A model generated the notes under the pieces. It was not told the origin of the DNA. It searched no databases and saw nothing but the letters and a program-made list of their open reading frames with translations. The translations under genes were made by a program, and so were the position numbers. Positions 56,435-64,000 of a stretch of 64,000 nucleotides of DNA are shown here, in pieces. Each line of letters opens with the position of its first letter. The stretch's first letter is position 1. Source of the DNA: JBMNMS01 sp050953445 (lineage in GTDB: Bacteria > Bacillota > Clostridia > Peptostreptococcales > Anaerovoracaceae). The stretch lies in assembly GCA_050953445.1 (NCBI GenBank), contig JBMNMS010000001.1, forward strand, positions 62,001-126,000, read 5' to 3'.

Positions 56435-57494
56435 CAATTGGGGAAGGCGCATTAAGCTTTCGATTTTTGGAGAATCACATGGCCCAGCCGTTGGCATTAC
56501 CATTGACGGTCTGCCCCCCGGCATACCCATAGACCATGAGTATATTATATGGGAAATGGCAAGACGGGCACCGGGGAAAAACCGACTTTCCACGGCAAGA
56601 AAAGAGGCAGATTCGGTGGAAATACTCAGCGGCGTCTATAAAGGAAAAACCACAGGCACTTCAATCTGTGGCATTATCAGAAATTTAGATACAAAAAGCG
56701 ATGATTACGATCCAGTTCTGCGCCCAGGCCATGCGGATCTTACCGCCCTATTCAAATATAAAGGGCATGGTGACATGAGAGGGGGGGGACATTTTTCAGG
56801 CCGGCTTACTGCACCGCTGGTATTTGCCGGAGCCTTTGCAAAATTAGTGCTGAAAGGATTGGGTATATCCATACATGGCCGCATATATTCCATAGGCACC
56901 ATAAAGGACGACAGCATCCCACTCCCCGAAAATTGGGTAGAAATAGGGAAAAGGGACCTTCCGGTAAGCAACATGGAAGTAGGGCACCTTATGGAACAAT
57001 GTATATTGGATGCCAAATCGAAAGGTGATTCTGTTGGAGGTATAATAGAGGTTTACGCAACAGGTCTCCCCGCCGGCTTAGGGGATCCCTTTTTCTCCTC
57101 AATAGAAAGCGTTTCATCCTCTTTATTTTTCTCAATACCAGCGGTAAAAGGAGTTGAATTCGGCCGGGGATTTGCGCTTTCCGAAATGATGGGCAGCGTC
57201 GCCAATGATGACATTGTGTTGAAGGAAGGTTCTCCAACCACCCTTACAAACAATTGCGGTGGCATCCTGGGGGGAATAAGCACAGGGGAACCTATAATCG
57301 CACGTCTTGCCTTTAAGCCCACACCATCAATAGCTCTAACTCAAAACAGTGTGGATTTGAGAGGCATGAAAGAAATCCAGCTAAATATCAAAGGGAGACA
57401 CGATCCTTGCATAGTGCCCCGAGCCGTGCCTGTAGCCGAGGCCGCTTTGGCACTAGCCATACTGGATTGTGTTCCGGAAGGAGTCATTCCATGA
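56427..57494 (+). CDS. aroC: Chorismate synthase
   Basis: 355 aa. Makes chorismate from EPSP using reduced FMN. Family motifs: GESHGPAVGITIDGLPPGIP near 12, RRAPGKNRLSTARKEADSVE near 46, GHADLTALFKYKGHGDMRGG near 98 with HFSGRLTAPL next, NNCGGILGGISTGEPI near 275 and KGRHDPCIVPRAVPVAEAAL near 328. Complete. Its ATG follows AGGAGG; the stop overlaps the next start as ATGA. Confidence 0.97.
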   Translation: MSDNWGRRIKLSIFGESHGPAVGITIDGLPPGIPIDHEYIIWEMARRAPGKNRLSTARKEADSVEILSGVYKGKTTGTSICGIIRNLDTKSDDYDPVLRPGHADLTALFKYKGHGDMRGGGHFSGRLTAPLVFAGAFAKLVLKGLGISIHGRIYSIGTIKDDSIPLPENWVEIGKRDLPVSNMEVGHLMEQCILDAKSKGDSVGGIIEVYATGLPAGLGDPFFSSIESVSSSLFFSIPAVKGVEFGRGFALSEMMGSVANDDIVLKEGSPTTLTNNCGGILGGISTGEPIIARLAFKPTPSIALTQNSVDLRGMKEIQLNIKGRHDPCIVPRAVPVAEAALALAILDCVPEGVIP

Positions 57495-58855
57495 AGAATA
57501 TAGTTTTAACAGGTTTACCCGGCAGCGGAAAAACCACCATAGGAAAGCACCTTTCCAGGATCATCGGTCTGCCATTTTTCGACTTAGATGCCGAGATAGA
57601 ACAAAGTGAATCCATGAACATCGGTGAAATATTCAATAAGCTGGGAGAAGAAGGTTTTCGCAGAATCGAAGCAGACCAGGTAAGGAGAATCTCTTCAAAA
57701 GAAGGTATAATATTGGCTACTGGCGGAGGCACGATTAAAAGCCCCGATAACATGAAACTGCTTTCCGGGAATGGGTTTATCGTCTTCATTGATCGGTCAT
57801 TAGAGGATATCTTAAAAGATTTAGAGACATCTAACCGCCCCCTGCTCAAGGACAATCCCCGGGCCCTTATTAAGTTAGATGCAGAAAGGCGCAATAGCTA
57901 TGTCTCTACAGCAGACTATATCTATAAGGGCAGCCATGATCCCTGCCAGATAGCAAAAATTATTGGAATCGCCTGGCTTGCGTTAAACTCAACAGGATAC
58001 GGAGTGATCGGCGACCCCATAGCTCATAGCCTTTCCCCCGAAATACACGGTATTGCCTTTAAACTCCAGGACATTTCCGCCCAATACAATTCAATCCAAG
58101 TGCCTGAGGATTCTTTGGAAGTCTTCATAAGGGCAACAAGGAAAGGTGAGCTAAAAGGCTTAAATGTTACTGCACCTCATAAACAGGCTATAATACCCTT
58201 TCTTGATGAAATTTCCTATGAAGCCAAACTCTGCGGTGCGGTAAACACAGTGTCGGTGCAAAACCACAGACTTTATGGGCACAATACAGATATGGAAGGC
58301 TTTAGTAGGTCCCTTGCCCACCGGGGCCATCCCATTACAAACAAAGGCATAGTTATTTTAGGGGCCGGGGGAGCATCACGAGCCGTAGCTATTAAGGCAG
58401 GTTTAGAAAAGGCTAAAAACATACATATAGTGGCACGGGATCCTATCAAGGCAAAGAACCTTTCAGAATATGTGGAGGACGCAACCGGCGTACCCTCCTC
58501 CTTCAGCGGGTGGAGTACTAACGAGATTTCTGAAGCATGCCGGGATTCCAACATCCTCGTCAACGCTACCCCCTTAGGAATGATGGGCATAGATGCTGCA
58601 TTTGAAGACTTATCTTTTCTATCAAAACTTCCTAAGGACGGATTGGTATGCGACCTTATTTATTCTCCGCCACAAACCTGCCTGCTGAAGGAGGCATCAC
58701 GACTTGGTTTAGATGGACTGAATGGTTTTCCTATGCTGGTGTTTCAGGCCCTTTTAGCACAAGAAATTTTTCTTGACAAAAAGATCCATATATCTCAATT
58801 ATATAAGTCTATTTCCGAATATTTTTTAAGTCAAAGGAAGGGGTTAATGATATGA
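57491..58855 (+). CDS. aroKE: Shikimate kinase-shikimate dehydrogenase fusion
   Basis: 454 aa, two enzymes in one chain. Residues 1-165 are shikimate kinase: Walker A LTGLPGSGKTTIGKHLS, PFFDLDAEIE near 31, FRRIEADQVRRI near 57 and ILATGGGTI near 77. Residues about 172-454 are AroE: YGVIGDPIAHSLSPEIHGIA, LKGLNVTAPHKQAIIPFL near 222, GHNTDMEGF near 263 and the NADP motif VILGAGGASRAVAIKAG near 290. Start ATG 57491 overlaps the aroC stop. The fusion joins two non-consecutive names but consecutive steps (dehydroshikimate to shikimate 3-phosphate). Confidence 0.95.
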   Translation: MKNIVLTGLPGSGKTTIGKHLSRIIGLPFFDLDAEIEQSESMNIGEIFNKLGEEGFRRIEADQVRRISSKEGIILATGGGTIKSPDNMKLLSGNGFIVFIDRSLEDILKDLETSNRPLLKDNPRALIKLDAERRNSYVSTADYIYKGSHDPCQIAKIIGIAWLALNSTGYGVIGDPIAHSLSPEIHGIAFKLQDISAQYNSIQVPEDSLEVFIRATRKGELKGLNVTAPHKQAIIPFLDEISYEAKLCGAVNTVSVQNHRLYGHNTDMEGFSRSLAHRGHPITNKGIVILGAGGASRAVAIKAGLEKAKNIHIVARDPIKAKNLSEYVEDATGVPSSFSGWSTNEISEACRDSNILVNATPLGMMGIDAAFEDLSFLSKLPKDGLVCDLIYSPPQTCLLKEASRLGLDGLNGFPMLVFQALLAQEIFLDKKIHISQLYKSISEYFLSQRKGLMI

Positions 58856-59874
58856 TATTAGTATTAAAAGCAGATGCAGGAGTGGAAGAGATCGCCCAAT
58901 TAGAAAGGGAAATGCAAGGGAAAGGTATGATCACCCAGGACATTGTGGGCGAGCACACACACATGATAGGGTTAGCTGGGGATGTCTCTTCACTGGATAG
59001 TGAATCCCTGGAAAGATTGGATATTATTGAAAGGGTAATAAAGGTAAGCGAACCCTACAAGCTTTCAGGACGGCGGTTCCATCCCACCGACACAGTAATA
59101 GAGGTAGGGCCGAGCAGAATAGGAGGTGGTGACCTAACCGTGATGGCTGGCCCTTGCAGCATTGAATCCGAGGAGCAAATCCTATCAATTGCACAGGCTA
59201 TTAAGCATTCCGGTGCGACATTCCTTCGGGGCGGTGCATTTAAGCCCAGAAGCTCCCCCTATTCCTTCCAGGGTATGGGACTAGATGGTTTGGAACTTCT
59301 GAAAATGGCAAGGGAAAAAACAGGTCTTCCAATTGTAAGCGAAATAATGTCTTTAGATACTTTAGAGATATTCCAACGGGATGTGGATGTCATACAGATT
59401 GGCGCCAGGAGCATGCAAAACTTCCCGCTTTTAAAGGAGGTAGGTCGACTCAATAAGCCTGTGTTGCTTAAAAGGGGCCTATCCAACACCATAGACGAAC
59501 TGCTGCAGGCCGCTGATTATATATTGATAGGCGGCAAAAGCGATGTAATCCTTTGCGAGCGGGGAATCAGGACATTTGAAACTGCTACCAGGAACACCTT
59601 AGATCTTTCCGCTGTCCCTGTGCTGAAAAAAAAGAGCCATCTCCCCATCATAGTAGATCCATCCCACGGTACGGGTCACTGGGATCTGGTGGAATCCATG
59701 TCACTGGCAGCGGTGGCTGCCGGCGCCGATGGACTGATGATAGAAGTGCATAATCAACCCCAACAAGCCCTATGCGATGGCCAACAATCTATTACGCCTA
59801 TATTGTTTCATCGTCTGATGAAAAAAATACATAAAGTGCATGCTGTAATTAACGAAAAGGAAGGGGAATCATAA
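58852..59874 (+). CDS. aroF: 3-deoxy-7-phosphoheptulonate (DAHP) synthase, type I-beta
   Basis: 340 aa. First step, joining PEP and erythrose 4-phosphate. Residues 1-75 form the small ferredoxin-like domain found in Thermotoga-type enzymes and used for feedback control by Tyr/Phe there. The barrel has VMAGPCSIESEEQI near 99, FLRGGAFKPRSSPYSFQGMG near 125, VLLKRGLSNTIDELLQAADY near 205, and PIIVDPSHGTGHWDLVESMS near 265. Overlaps both neighbours, so tightly coupled. Confidence 0.96.
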   Translation: MILVLKADAGVEEIAQLEREMQGKGMITQDIVGEHTHMIGLAGDVSSLDSESLERLDIIERVIKVSEPYKLSGRRFHPTDTVIEVGPSRIGGGDLTVMAGPCSIESEEQILSIAQAIKHSGATFLRGGAFKPRSSPYSFQGMGLDGLELLKMAREKTGLPIVSEIMSLDTLEIFQRDVDVIQIGARSMQNFPLLKEVGRLNKPVLLKRGLSNTIDELLQAADYILIGGKSDVILCERGIRTFETATRNTLDLSAVPVLKKKSHLPIIVDPSHGTGHWDLVESMSLAAVAAGADGLMIEVHNQPQQALCDGQQSITPILFHRLMKKIHKVHAVINEKEGES

Positions 59875-61007
59875 TGGATTGGAAAAACGAGTTAAAGGAA
59901 ATAAGGGAAGAAATCGATGCAATCGACGAGCAAATTTTGGATCTTTTTGTTAAGCGTATGAGGGCTTCCCACAGGGTAGCCTCCTTGAAATCCAAACAAA
60001 ATTTGGCGGTTCAAGATACGGAGAGGGAAAACCAAATAGTTCGGAATGCTCTTCTTAGAGTCGATCAGGATTTAAAAAGCGAAACCGCACTTTTTATGAG
60101 GACAATCTTATCCTTGTCCAGAGAATATCAACGCCGGGTACTATTCTCCGGCGAAGCGCCCTTCTTCCCTCCTCCTTCCCCACCCGTCATCGAAAATGTC
60201 AAATGCGCCTACCAAGGGGTACCCGGAGCATGGAGCGAACAGGCGGCCATATGCCTCTTCCCAAAAGGGGAACTGATTTCCGTCAATAGTTTTGAAGATG
60301 TTTTTATATCGGTAAAAGGGGGGAAAACTAACTACGGCATCGTACCGATAGAAAACTCCAAAACGGGTGCTATAGGGGAAACCTATGATCTTCTTCGCAA
60401 GTATGGATGCTTTATAGTGGGACGTACTTGGATAGATATTCGTCATAATTTAGTCGGCTTACCCGACGGTTCAGTTAGCAATATAAGAGAGGTCTTCTCT
60501 CACGCCGAAGGCTTCAAACAATGCTCTCAATTTCTTGGAAGCACAACCTGGGATCATACCACCTGCCGCAATACAGCTGTAGCAGCAGAGCATGTATCCA
60601 GATCCGGCGATAAGAGGAATGCAGCCATCTCCTCAGTTAGAGCAGCTGAACTTTACGGTCTAAAAATACTCATACCCGACATCATGGATTCCAGCGACAA
60701 CCGCACATCATTTGTGGTCATTGCCAAACAGCCCGAGTATGATCAAAACAGCGACCTGATATCGGTAACCTTCTCCACCATTCACAGAAGCGGAGCCCTA
60801 TGTGAAGCCTTGATGCCTTTCATGGCCGATAACATAAATCTGACACGAATAGAATCCCGACCGGTTTCTGCCGATAAATTCCGTTTCTTTGCGGAAATAC
60901 AGGGCAACATACAGGACAAAATCATGATTTCCGCACTGAAACATTCAGCAGCGGCAAGCGAATATTTCGAAATATTAGGATGTTATTCCTGTAAGGATTG
61001 TGAATGA
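59874..61007 (+). CDS. pheA: Bifunctional chorismate mutase/prephenate dehydratase (P-protein)
   Basis: 377 aa. Residues 1-90 are an AroQ-type chorismate mutase (IREEIDAIDEQILDLFVKRM, ASHRVASLKSKQN). About 105-285 is prephenate dehydratase: CAYQGVPGAWSEQAA, YGIVPIENSKTGAIGETYDL and SSDNRTSFVVIAK (the Thr of this motif is catalytic). From about 295 an ACT domain follows, with HRSGALCEALMPF and LTRIESRPVSADKF, the GAL and ESRP elements that bind phenylalanine. So the branch to Phe is probably feedback-inhibited. The mutase also feeds TyrA. Confidence 0.96.
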   Translation: MDWKNELKEIREEIDAIDEQILDLFVKRMRASHRVASLKSKQNLAVQDTERENQIVRNALLRVDQDLKSETALFMRTILSLSREYQRRVLFSGEAPFFPPPSPPVIENVKCAYQGVPGAWSEQAAICLFPKGELISVNSFEDVFISVKGGKTNYGIVPIENSKTGAIGETYDLLRKYGCFIVGRTWIDIRHNLVGLPDGSVSNIREVFSHAEGFKQCSQFLGSTTWDHTTCRNTAVAAEHVSRSGDKRNAAISSVRAAELYGLKILIPDIMDSSDNRTSFVVIAKQPEYDQNSDLISVTFSTIHRSGALCEALMPFMADNINLTRIESRPVSADKFRFFAEIQGNIQDKIMISALKHSAAASEYFEILGCYSCKDCE

Positions 61008-61008
61008 T

Positions 61009-61428
61009 ATGAAGAAAATAATGATCATTAACGGCCCCAACCTGAACATGTTGGGAAAAAGGGAACCTCACATATACGGCAACATTACCCTGAAAATGAT
61101 AGAGGAAGCTTTAACCAAAAAAGCTAAGGAGAACAATGTAAAGTGTGATTTCTTTCAAAGCAACATCGAAGGGGAACTAATTTCTGCCATTCAAAACGCC
61201 ACAGACTATGATGGAATCATCCTGAATGCTGCGGCCTACACCCATACCAGCATCGCACTTCGAGATGCTATACTATCGATAAACGCACCGGTCATAGAGG
61301 TTCATCTATCCAATATTCATGCTAGGGAAACCTTCCGTAACACATCGATGATAGCCGCTGTATGTAAAGGCATCATATGCGGATTTGGAATGAACAGCTA
61401 CACACTAGCCCTGGAAGCCCTGTTATAG
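61009..61428 (+). CDS. aroQ: 3-dehydroquinate dehydratase, type II
   Basis: 139 aa. Converts 3-dehydroquinate to dehydroshikimate. NGPNLNMLGKREPHIYG near residue 9 has the catalytic Tyr region, then CDFFQSNIEGELISAIQNA, ILNAAAYTHTSIALRDAI near 72 and VIEVHLSNIHARETFRNTS near 95. I start at ATG 61009; an in-frame GTG at 61,000 is possible but too close to the AAGG site. Last gene of the operon, before a strong terminator. Confidence 0.96.
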   Translation: MKKIMIINGPNLNMLGKREPHIYGNITLKMIEEALTKKAKENNVKCDFFQSNIEGELISAIQNATDYDGIILNAAAYTHTSIALRDAILSINAPVIEVHLSNIHARETFRNTSMIAAVCKGIICGFGMNSYTLALEALL

Positions 61429-61437
61429 GAGGATGAC

Positions 61438-61492
61438 AAAGGGGACAAGCACACTGACACCTTATGGATAACAGTGTAGCTGTCCCCTTTTT
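61438..61492 (+). terminator. Terminator of the aromatic operon
   Basis: AAAGGGGACA and TGTCCCCTTT form a ten-bp stem; inside it ACACTG and CAGTGT pair. A T-run follows. It works rightward and, because it is nearly symmetric (A-run on the other side), may also serve the leftward gene beyond. Confidence 0.92.
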
Positions 61493-61526
61493 AATTTATA
61501 TTACTACCCCTCCATACTAAATGCAA

Positions 61527-62687
61527 TTACTTTGTCTTGCTAAATACCGGCTCCCCAACCAGGATTTTGTTGACCTTACCATGATTTATCTTTAATTCAG
61601 ATTCAAAATAGAGTTTATCGACACCGCTGATATCTATCTCGATATCCTTAAGGGTTTCTCCCGGTTTTATTGTAAGGGATTTAATCACCATGCCATCCTT
61701 TTTGTTCTTTTTCACATTTATAACCAAATCGGATTTTGCACCGGTGTCAAGATAAAATGACCCTTTGAACTTTTCATACTTCCCACCCGGATTCAGATAA
61801 AAAGCATAATACTGCAAAGTCATAGACTTATCGTTTGTTATACCCCATTCATATGTGCCCCCCGGTGATGTCAATAAGGCTGCATCAGTAGTCAATATGG
61901 TTCCATAAAGATTTTCATAATAGGCACTATCGTTTATCTTCAAAACATCTTCTTTAGAACTCAGTCCCGGTAATCCTGGTTTTTGCCATTGAAGATCAGG
62001 AGCTTTATCGGTTTCCGATTCATTAAGCTCCGGCACTTTGTTAATGTCGGGTATTTTAACATCTGGCTTTTGACTCTTACCCGGCAGAACAATGTCCTTG
62101 GATTTGTCAAGGTTATTTATAATATCCTTTATAAAATCGGGATTTTTTAAGATATCAGGAATATTGACCGCATCCGATGATGAAGCCATCTTGATTATAG
62201 CCACCCTTTTATCCACAGGATCCCACTGGACATCACATCCAAGCGTTTCGGCTACAAAACGAAGTGGAAGCATCGTACGTCCTTTGATAATAATCGGCTT
62301 AACATTAGAATTATCCGGATCAATAGGAACCATCTTTCCGTTAACCAGTGATTTACTATCACCTATCCATAGTTCTATAACCGTATTCTCCAAGGAAACT
62401 GTCGCCTTTTTCTCCTTCGGATCCCAATCCACATCGGCACCTAAAGGTTCGGCAGCATATCTTATAGGAAGCAATGTTCGACTCTCCACTATTGTTGGAC
62501 TTACATCCATCGTTAACAACTCACCATTCACAGAATACTGATTGTAATCTATAGCAAAGACTATAACCACATTGCCATTATCATCGGTTTTACCCATGGC
62601 TGAAAGCGGCATTAAAACCATTGTCATAATAACCAATATGGAAATCACCGATTTTAAGCTAAACAACCCTTTCTTACAAATTTTCAT
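61527..62687 (-). CDS. Secreted protein with copper-amine-oxidase N-terminal domains
   Basis: 386 aa from ATG 62687 (GGAGG upstream). A signal peptide covers about residues 1-31 (FSLKSVISILVIMTMVLMPL). Two repeats of the copper amine oxidase N-domain follow: VESRTLLPIRYAAEPLGADV, DWDPKEKKATV and IKGRTMLPLRFVAETLGCDV, QWDPVDKRVAI. Despite the name these domains are not oxidases; in Bacillota they occur in cell-surface proteins. A Pro/Asp/Lys-rich linker (170-230) leads to a beta-rich C-terminal domain with no known family. It lies 41 bases downstream of the MACPF gene. Confidence 0.88.
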   Translation of the reverse strand: MKICKKGLFSLKSVISILVIMTMVLMPLSAMGKTDDNGNVVIVFAIDYNQYSVNGELLTMDVSPTIVESRTLLPIRYAAEPLGADVDWDPKEKKATVSLENTVIELWIGDSKSLVNGKMVPIDPDNSNVKPIIIKGRTMLPLRFVAETLGCDVQWDPVDKRVAIIKMASSSDAVNIPDILKNPDFIKDIINNLDKSKDIVLPGKSQKPDVKIPDINKVPELNESETDKAPDLQWQKPGLPGLSSKEDVLKINDSAYYENLYGTILTTDAALLTSPGGTYEWGITNDKSMTLQYYAFYLNPGGKYEKFKGSFYLDTGAKSDLVINVKKNKKDGMVIKSLTIKPGETLKDIEIDISGVDKLYFESELKINHGKVNKILVGEPVFSKTK

Positions 62688-62727
62688 AAATACTACCTCC
62701 AATCATTTTTCTTCAAATCCTTAAATT

Positions 62728-64000
62728 CTATTTCTTATACTCCAAATAGTACTCCTTGTTCACGCAATAAGTTACGGTTTTAGTTCCTGCAGGAAAACCC
62801 ATGATTATCCTATTCTTTTGAACAGATACTCTATCAGGTTCATTCTCCGCCAGGTTTTGACGCTTACCAGTATTGATGTTCAACACCGGCAGAAAATCCG
62901 GATCATTGGCGGTATCATCAGGGTAAAAGGTTGTTTTACCACCCGGACAATTAGAATCATTTCTGACTCTCAAAGCTGTCATCTGAGGTTTGTTACGACT
63001 GGTAACATAATGGAGACTTACCCATTCGTTAACATAATACTCAAGACCTGAGTCCGGCTCCATGTTCTTTGGATAAGCCCCCCACAGCTTCGCATCAGGA
63101 TCATTACCATAGGCCTTATCAAACATTTCCCAAGGATTGTCGCCTTTTGTATGATTGGCTATGATGAGCCCCACAATAGGTGGCTTAGAAACATCGTTAC
63201 TGAATCCTTTCCTCACATATACTAATGCAACCTCCGGATTGCTATAATGGTGGGAGGTAGCCCTGACATTTCCCACAAGCTCCCATTCATCATTGGTTTT
63301 TGGGTCAACATACTTTTGCGGATGGTGTTCATATAGTCCAAACCTTTGAATTCTAATACCATTTATGCCAAAGGTCACTTGTGATGGTAAATAGTTTTTA
63401 GATTTTGCATATTCATGGTATTCCTTCTCTAAATATTTGCTCCTCGCTCCGTCCGCTAATTCCCAAATGGGGATTAAAGGATTATCACCATAGTCGCACA
63501 TTCCCGGATTGACGCACATTGCGTTATACCATTTGTCAAATGACTTGGGATCAAGCTGGGGAGATCCAAAGGAAGGATATGCCTGTATATTCGTATCACT
63601 ATGTTCACGATAAGATGTGCTGGCCTGGCTTTGACTCGCTTCAACTCCTATATTAGCAGATGCAAAAATTGCATTAAACGAAGCCTTCACATCCAGCTCC
63701 ATATTGTTACTCTTGCTTTGATACTGACTATCCGTAGTAGCATTGTATTCTACTCTGCCACCCATTATTACAGACCTTAACATATGAGTACCATACAGAT
63801 CAAACAGCTGTTTTGCGTCCATAGTCTCAATGTTCTTTTTAAAGGAATCTGTAAGATAGTTCTTTAAATTAATAGATAAATCGTCAATGTATAAATCATA
63901 TTTAGGAGCCCGATACATAAGGGTCGCAAAGGATCTGTTTTTTTCCTGCAGATGCGTGGAGCTGAATTTTGCACTTACACTGCCCCCGAAGCATAGATAT
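62728..64000 (-). CDS. MACPF (perforin-like) domain protein, 5' end outside window
   Basis: The frame is open to position 64,000; about 424 codons are visible and the start lies outside. The MACPF signature is clear: LFDLYGTHMLRSVIMGGRVE, with YGTH and GG. Upstream of it lies FGGSVSAKFSSTHLQEKNRS, and downstream the helical/strand part KASFNAIFASANIGVEASQS. From about 63,400 leftward the rest is a separate beta-rich domain (VALVYVRKGFSNDVSKPPIV, WVSLHYVTSRNKPQMTALRV), reminiscent of membrane-targeting ends. MACPF proteins make pores; the target here is unknown. No signal peptide can be judged. Confidence 0.85.
   Translation of the reverse strand, partial: YLCFGGSVSAKFSSTHLQEKNRSFATLMYRAPKYDLYIDDLSINLKNYLTDSFKKNIETMDAKQLFDLYGTHMLRSVIMGGRVEYNATTDSQYQSKSNNMELDVKASFNAIFASANIGVEASQSQASTSYREHSDTNIQAYPSFGSPQLDPKSFDKWYNAMCVNPGMCDYGDNPLIPIWELADGARSKYLEKEYHEYAKSKNYLPSQVTFGINGIRIQRFGLYEHHPQKYVDPKTNDEWELVGNVRATSHHYSNPEVALVYVRKGFSNDVSKPPIVGLIIANHTKGDNPWEMFDKAYGNDPDAKLWGAYPKNMEPDSGLEYYVNEWVSLHYVTSRNKPQMTALRVRNDSNCPGGKTTFYPDDTANDPDFLPVLNINTGKRQNLAENEPDRVSVQKNRIIMGFPAGTKTVTYCVNKEYYLEYKK

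Overview
The window comes from a member of the Bacillota, most likely class Clostridia. The evidence is gene content and order: rsfS-yqeK-nadD beside leuS, relA-dtd-hemZ-aspS, a fused secDF, a TIGR04086-type membrane protein, and AGGAGG-type ribosome sites before nearly every gene. I cannot name the genus.

Positions 1-12,300 are core chromosome. A leftward series runs yajC, a small membrane protein, secDF, relA, dtd, a metallo-beta-lactamase-fold hydrolase, hemZ, aspS, nadD, yqeK, rsfS and the start of leuS (cut by the window edge). Two rightward tRNA genes follow: Leu(CAA) and Pro(GGG).

Positions 12,242-51,829 are an integrated siphovirus-type prophage of about 39.5 kb. It sits in the 3' end of the tRNA-Pro gene and is bounded by exact 82-bp direct repeats (attL, attR). 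Leftward from the repressor region it carries early genes (cro-like regulator, excisionase-like gene, zinc-ribbon proteins, SMC-like ATPase, Sak4-like annealing ATPase, DUF669 protein, SF2 helicase, primase-helicase, iteron-type origin, RusA). Then come an HTH/DUF5664 protein and a truncated late-regulator relative, a near-consensus promoter, the HK97-type packaging and head genes, the tail genes (with a probable -1 frameshift chaperone), tail-tip and fibre proteins, and the lysis genes. Rightward genes are a LexA/CI-type repressor, a membrane-anchored HIRAN protein and a tyrosine integrase. The prophage looks damaged. An IS1202-like element splits a tail-tip Ig-domain gene with a 17-bp target duplication, and an HNH homing-endonuclease gene carries an internal amber codon.

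Positions 51,830-64,000 are chromosome again: a decayed gene fragment, a CheW protein with a CZB-like insertion, and a complete rightward aromatic operon (tyrA-aroB-aroA-aroC-aroKE fusion-aroF-pheA-aroQ) that runs from erythrose 4-phosphate and PEP to both prephenate branches. The most interesting element is the leader of this operon. A sigma-A promoter is followed by a 44-codon ORF whose codons 10-26 include nine Tyr or Phe codons, then a perfect rho-independent terminator ending about 10 nt before tyrA. This has the layout of ribosome-stalling attenuation sensing Tyr/Phe, which is unexpected in Bacillota, where T-boxes usually do this job. After the operon terminator come leftward genes for a secreted copper-amine-oxidase-N-domain protein and a MACPF (perforin-like) protein cut by the window edge.
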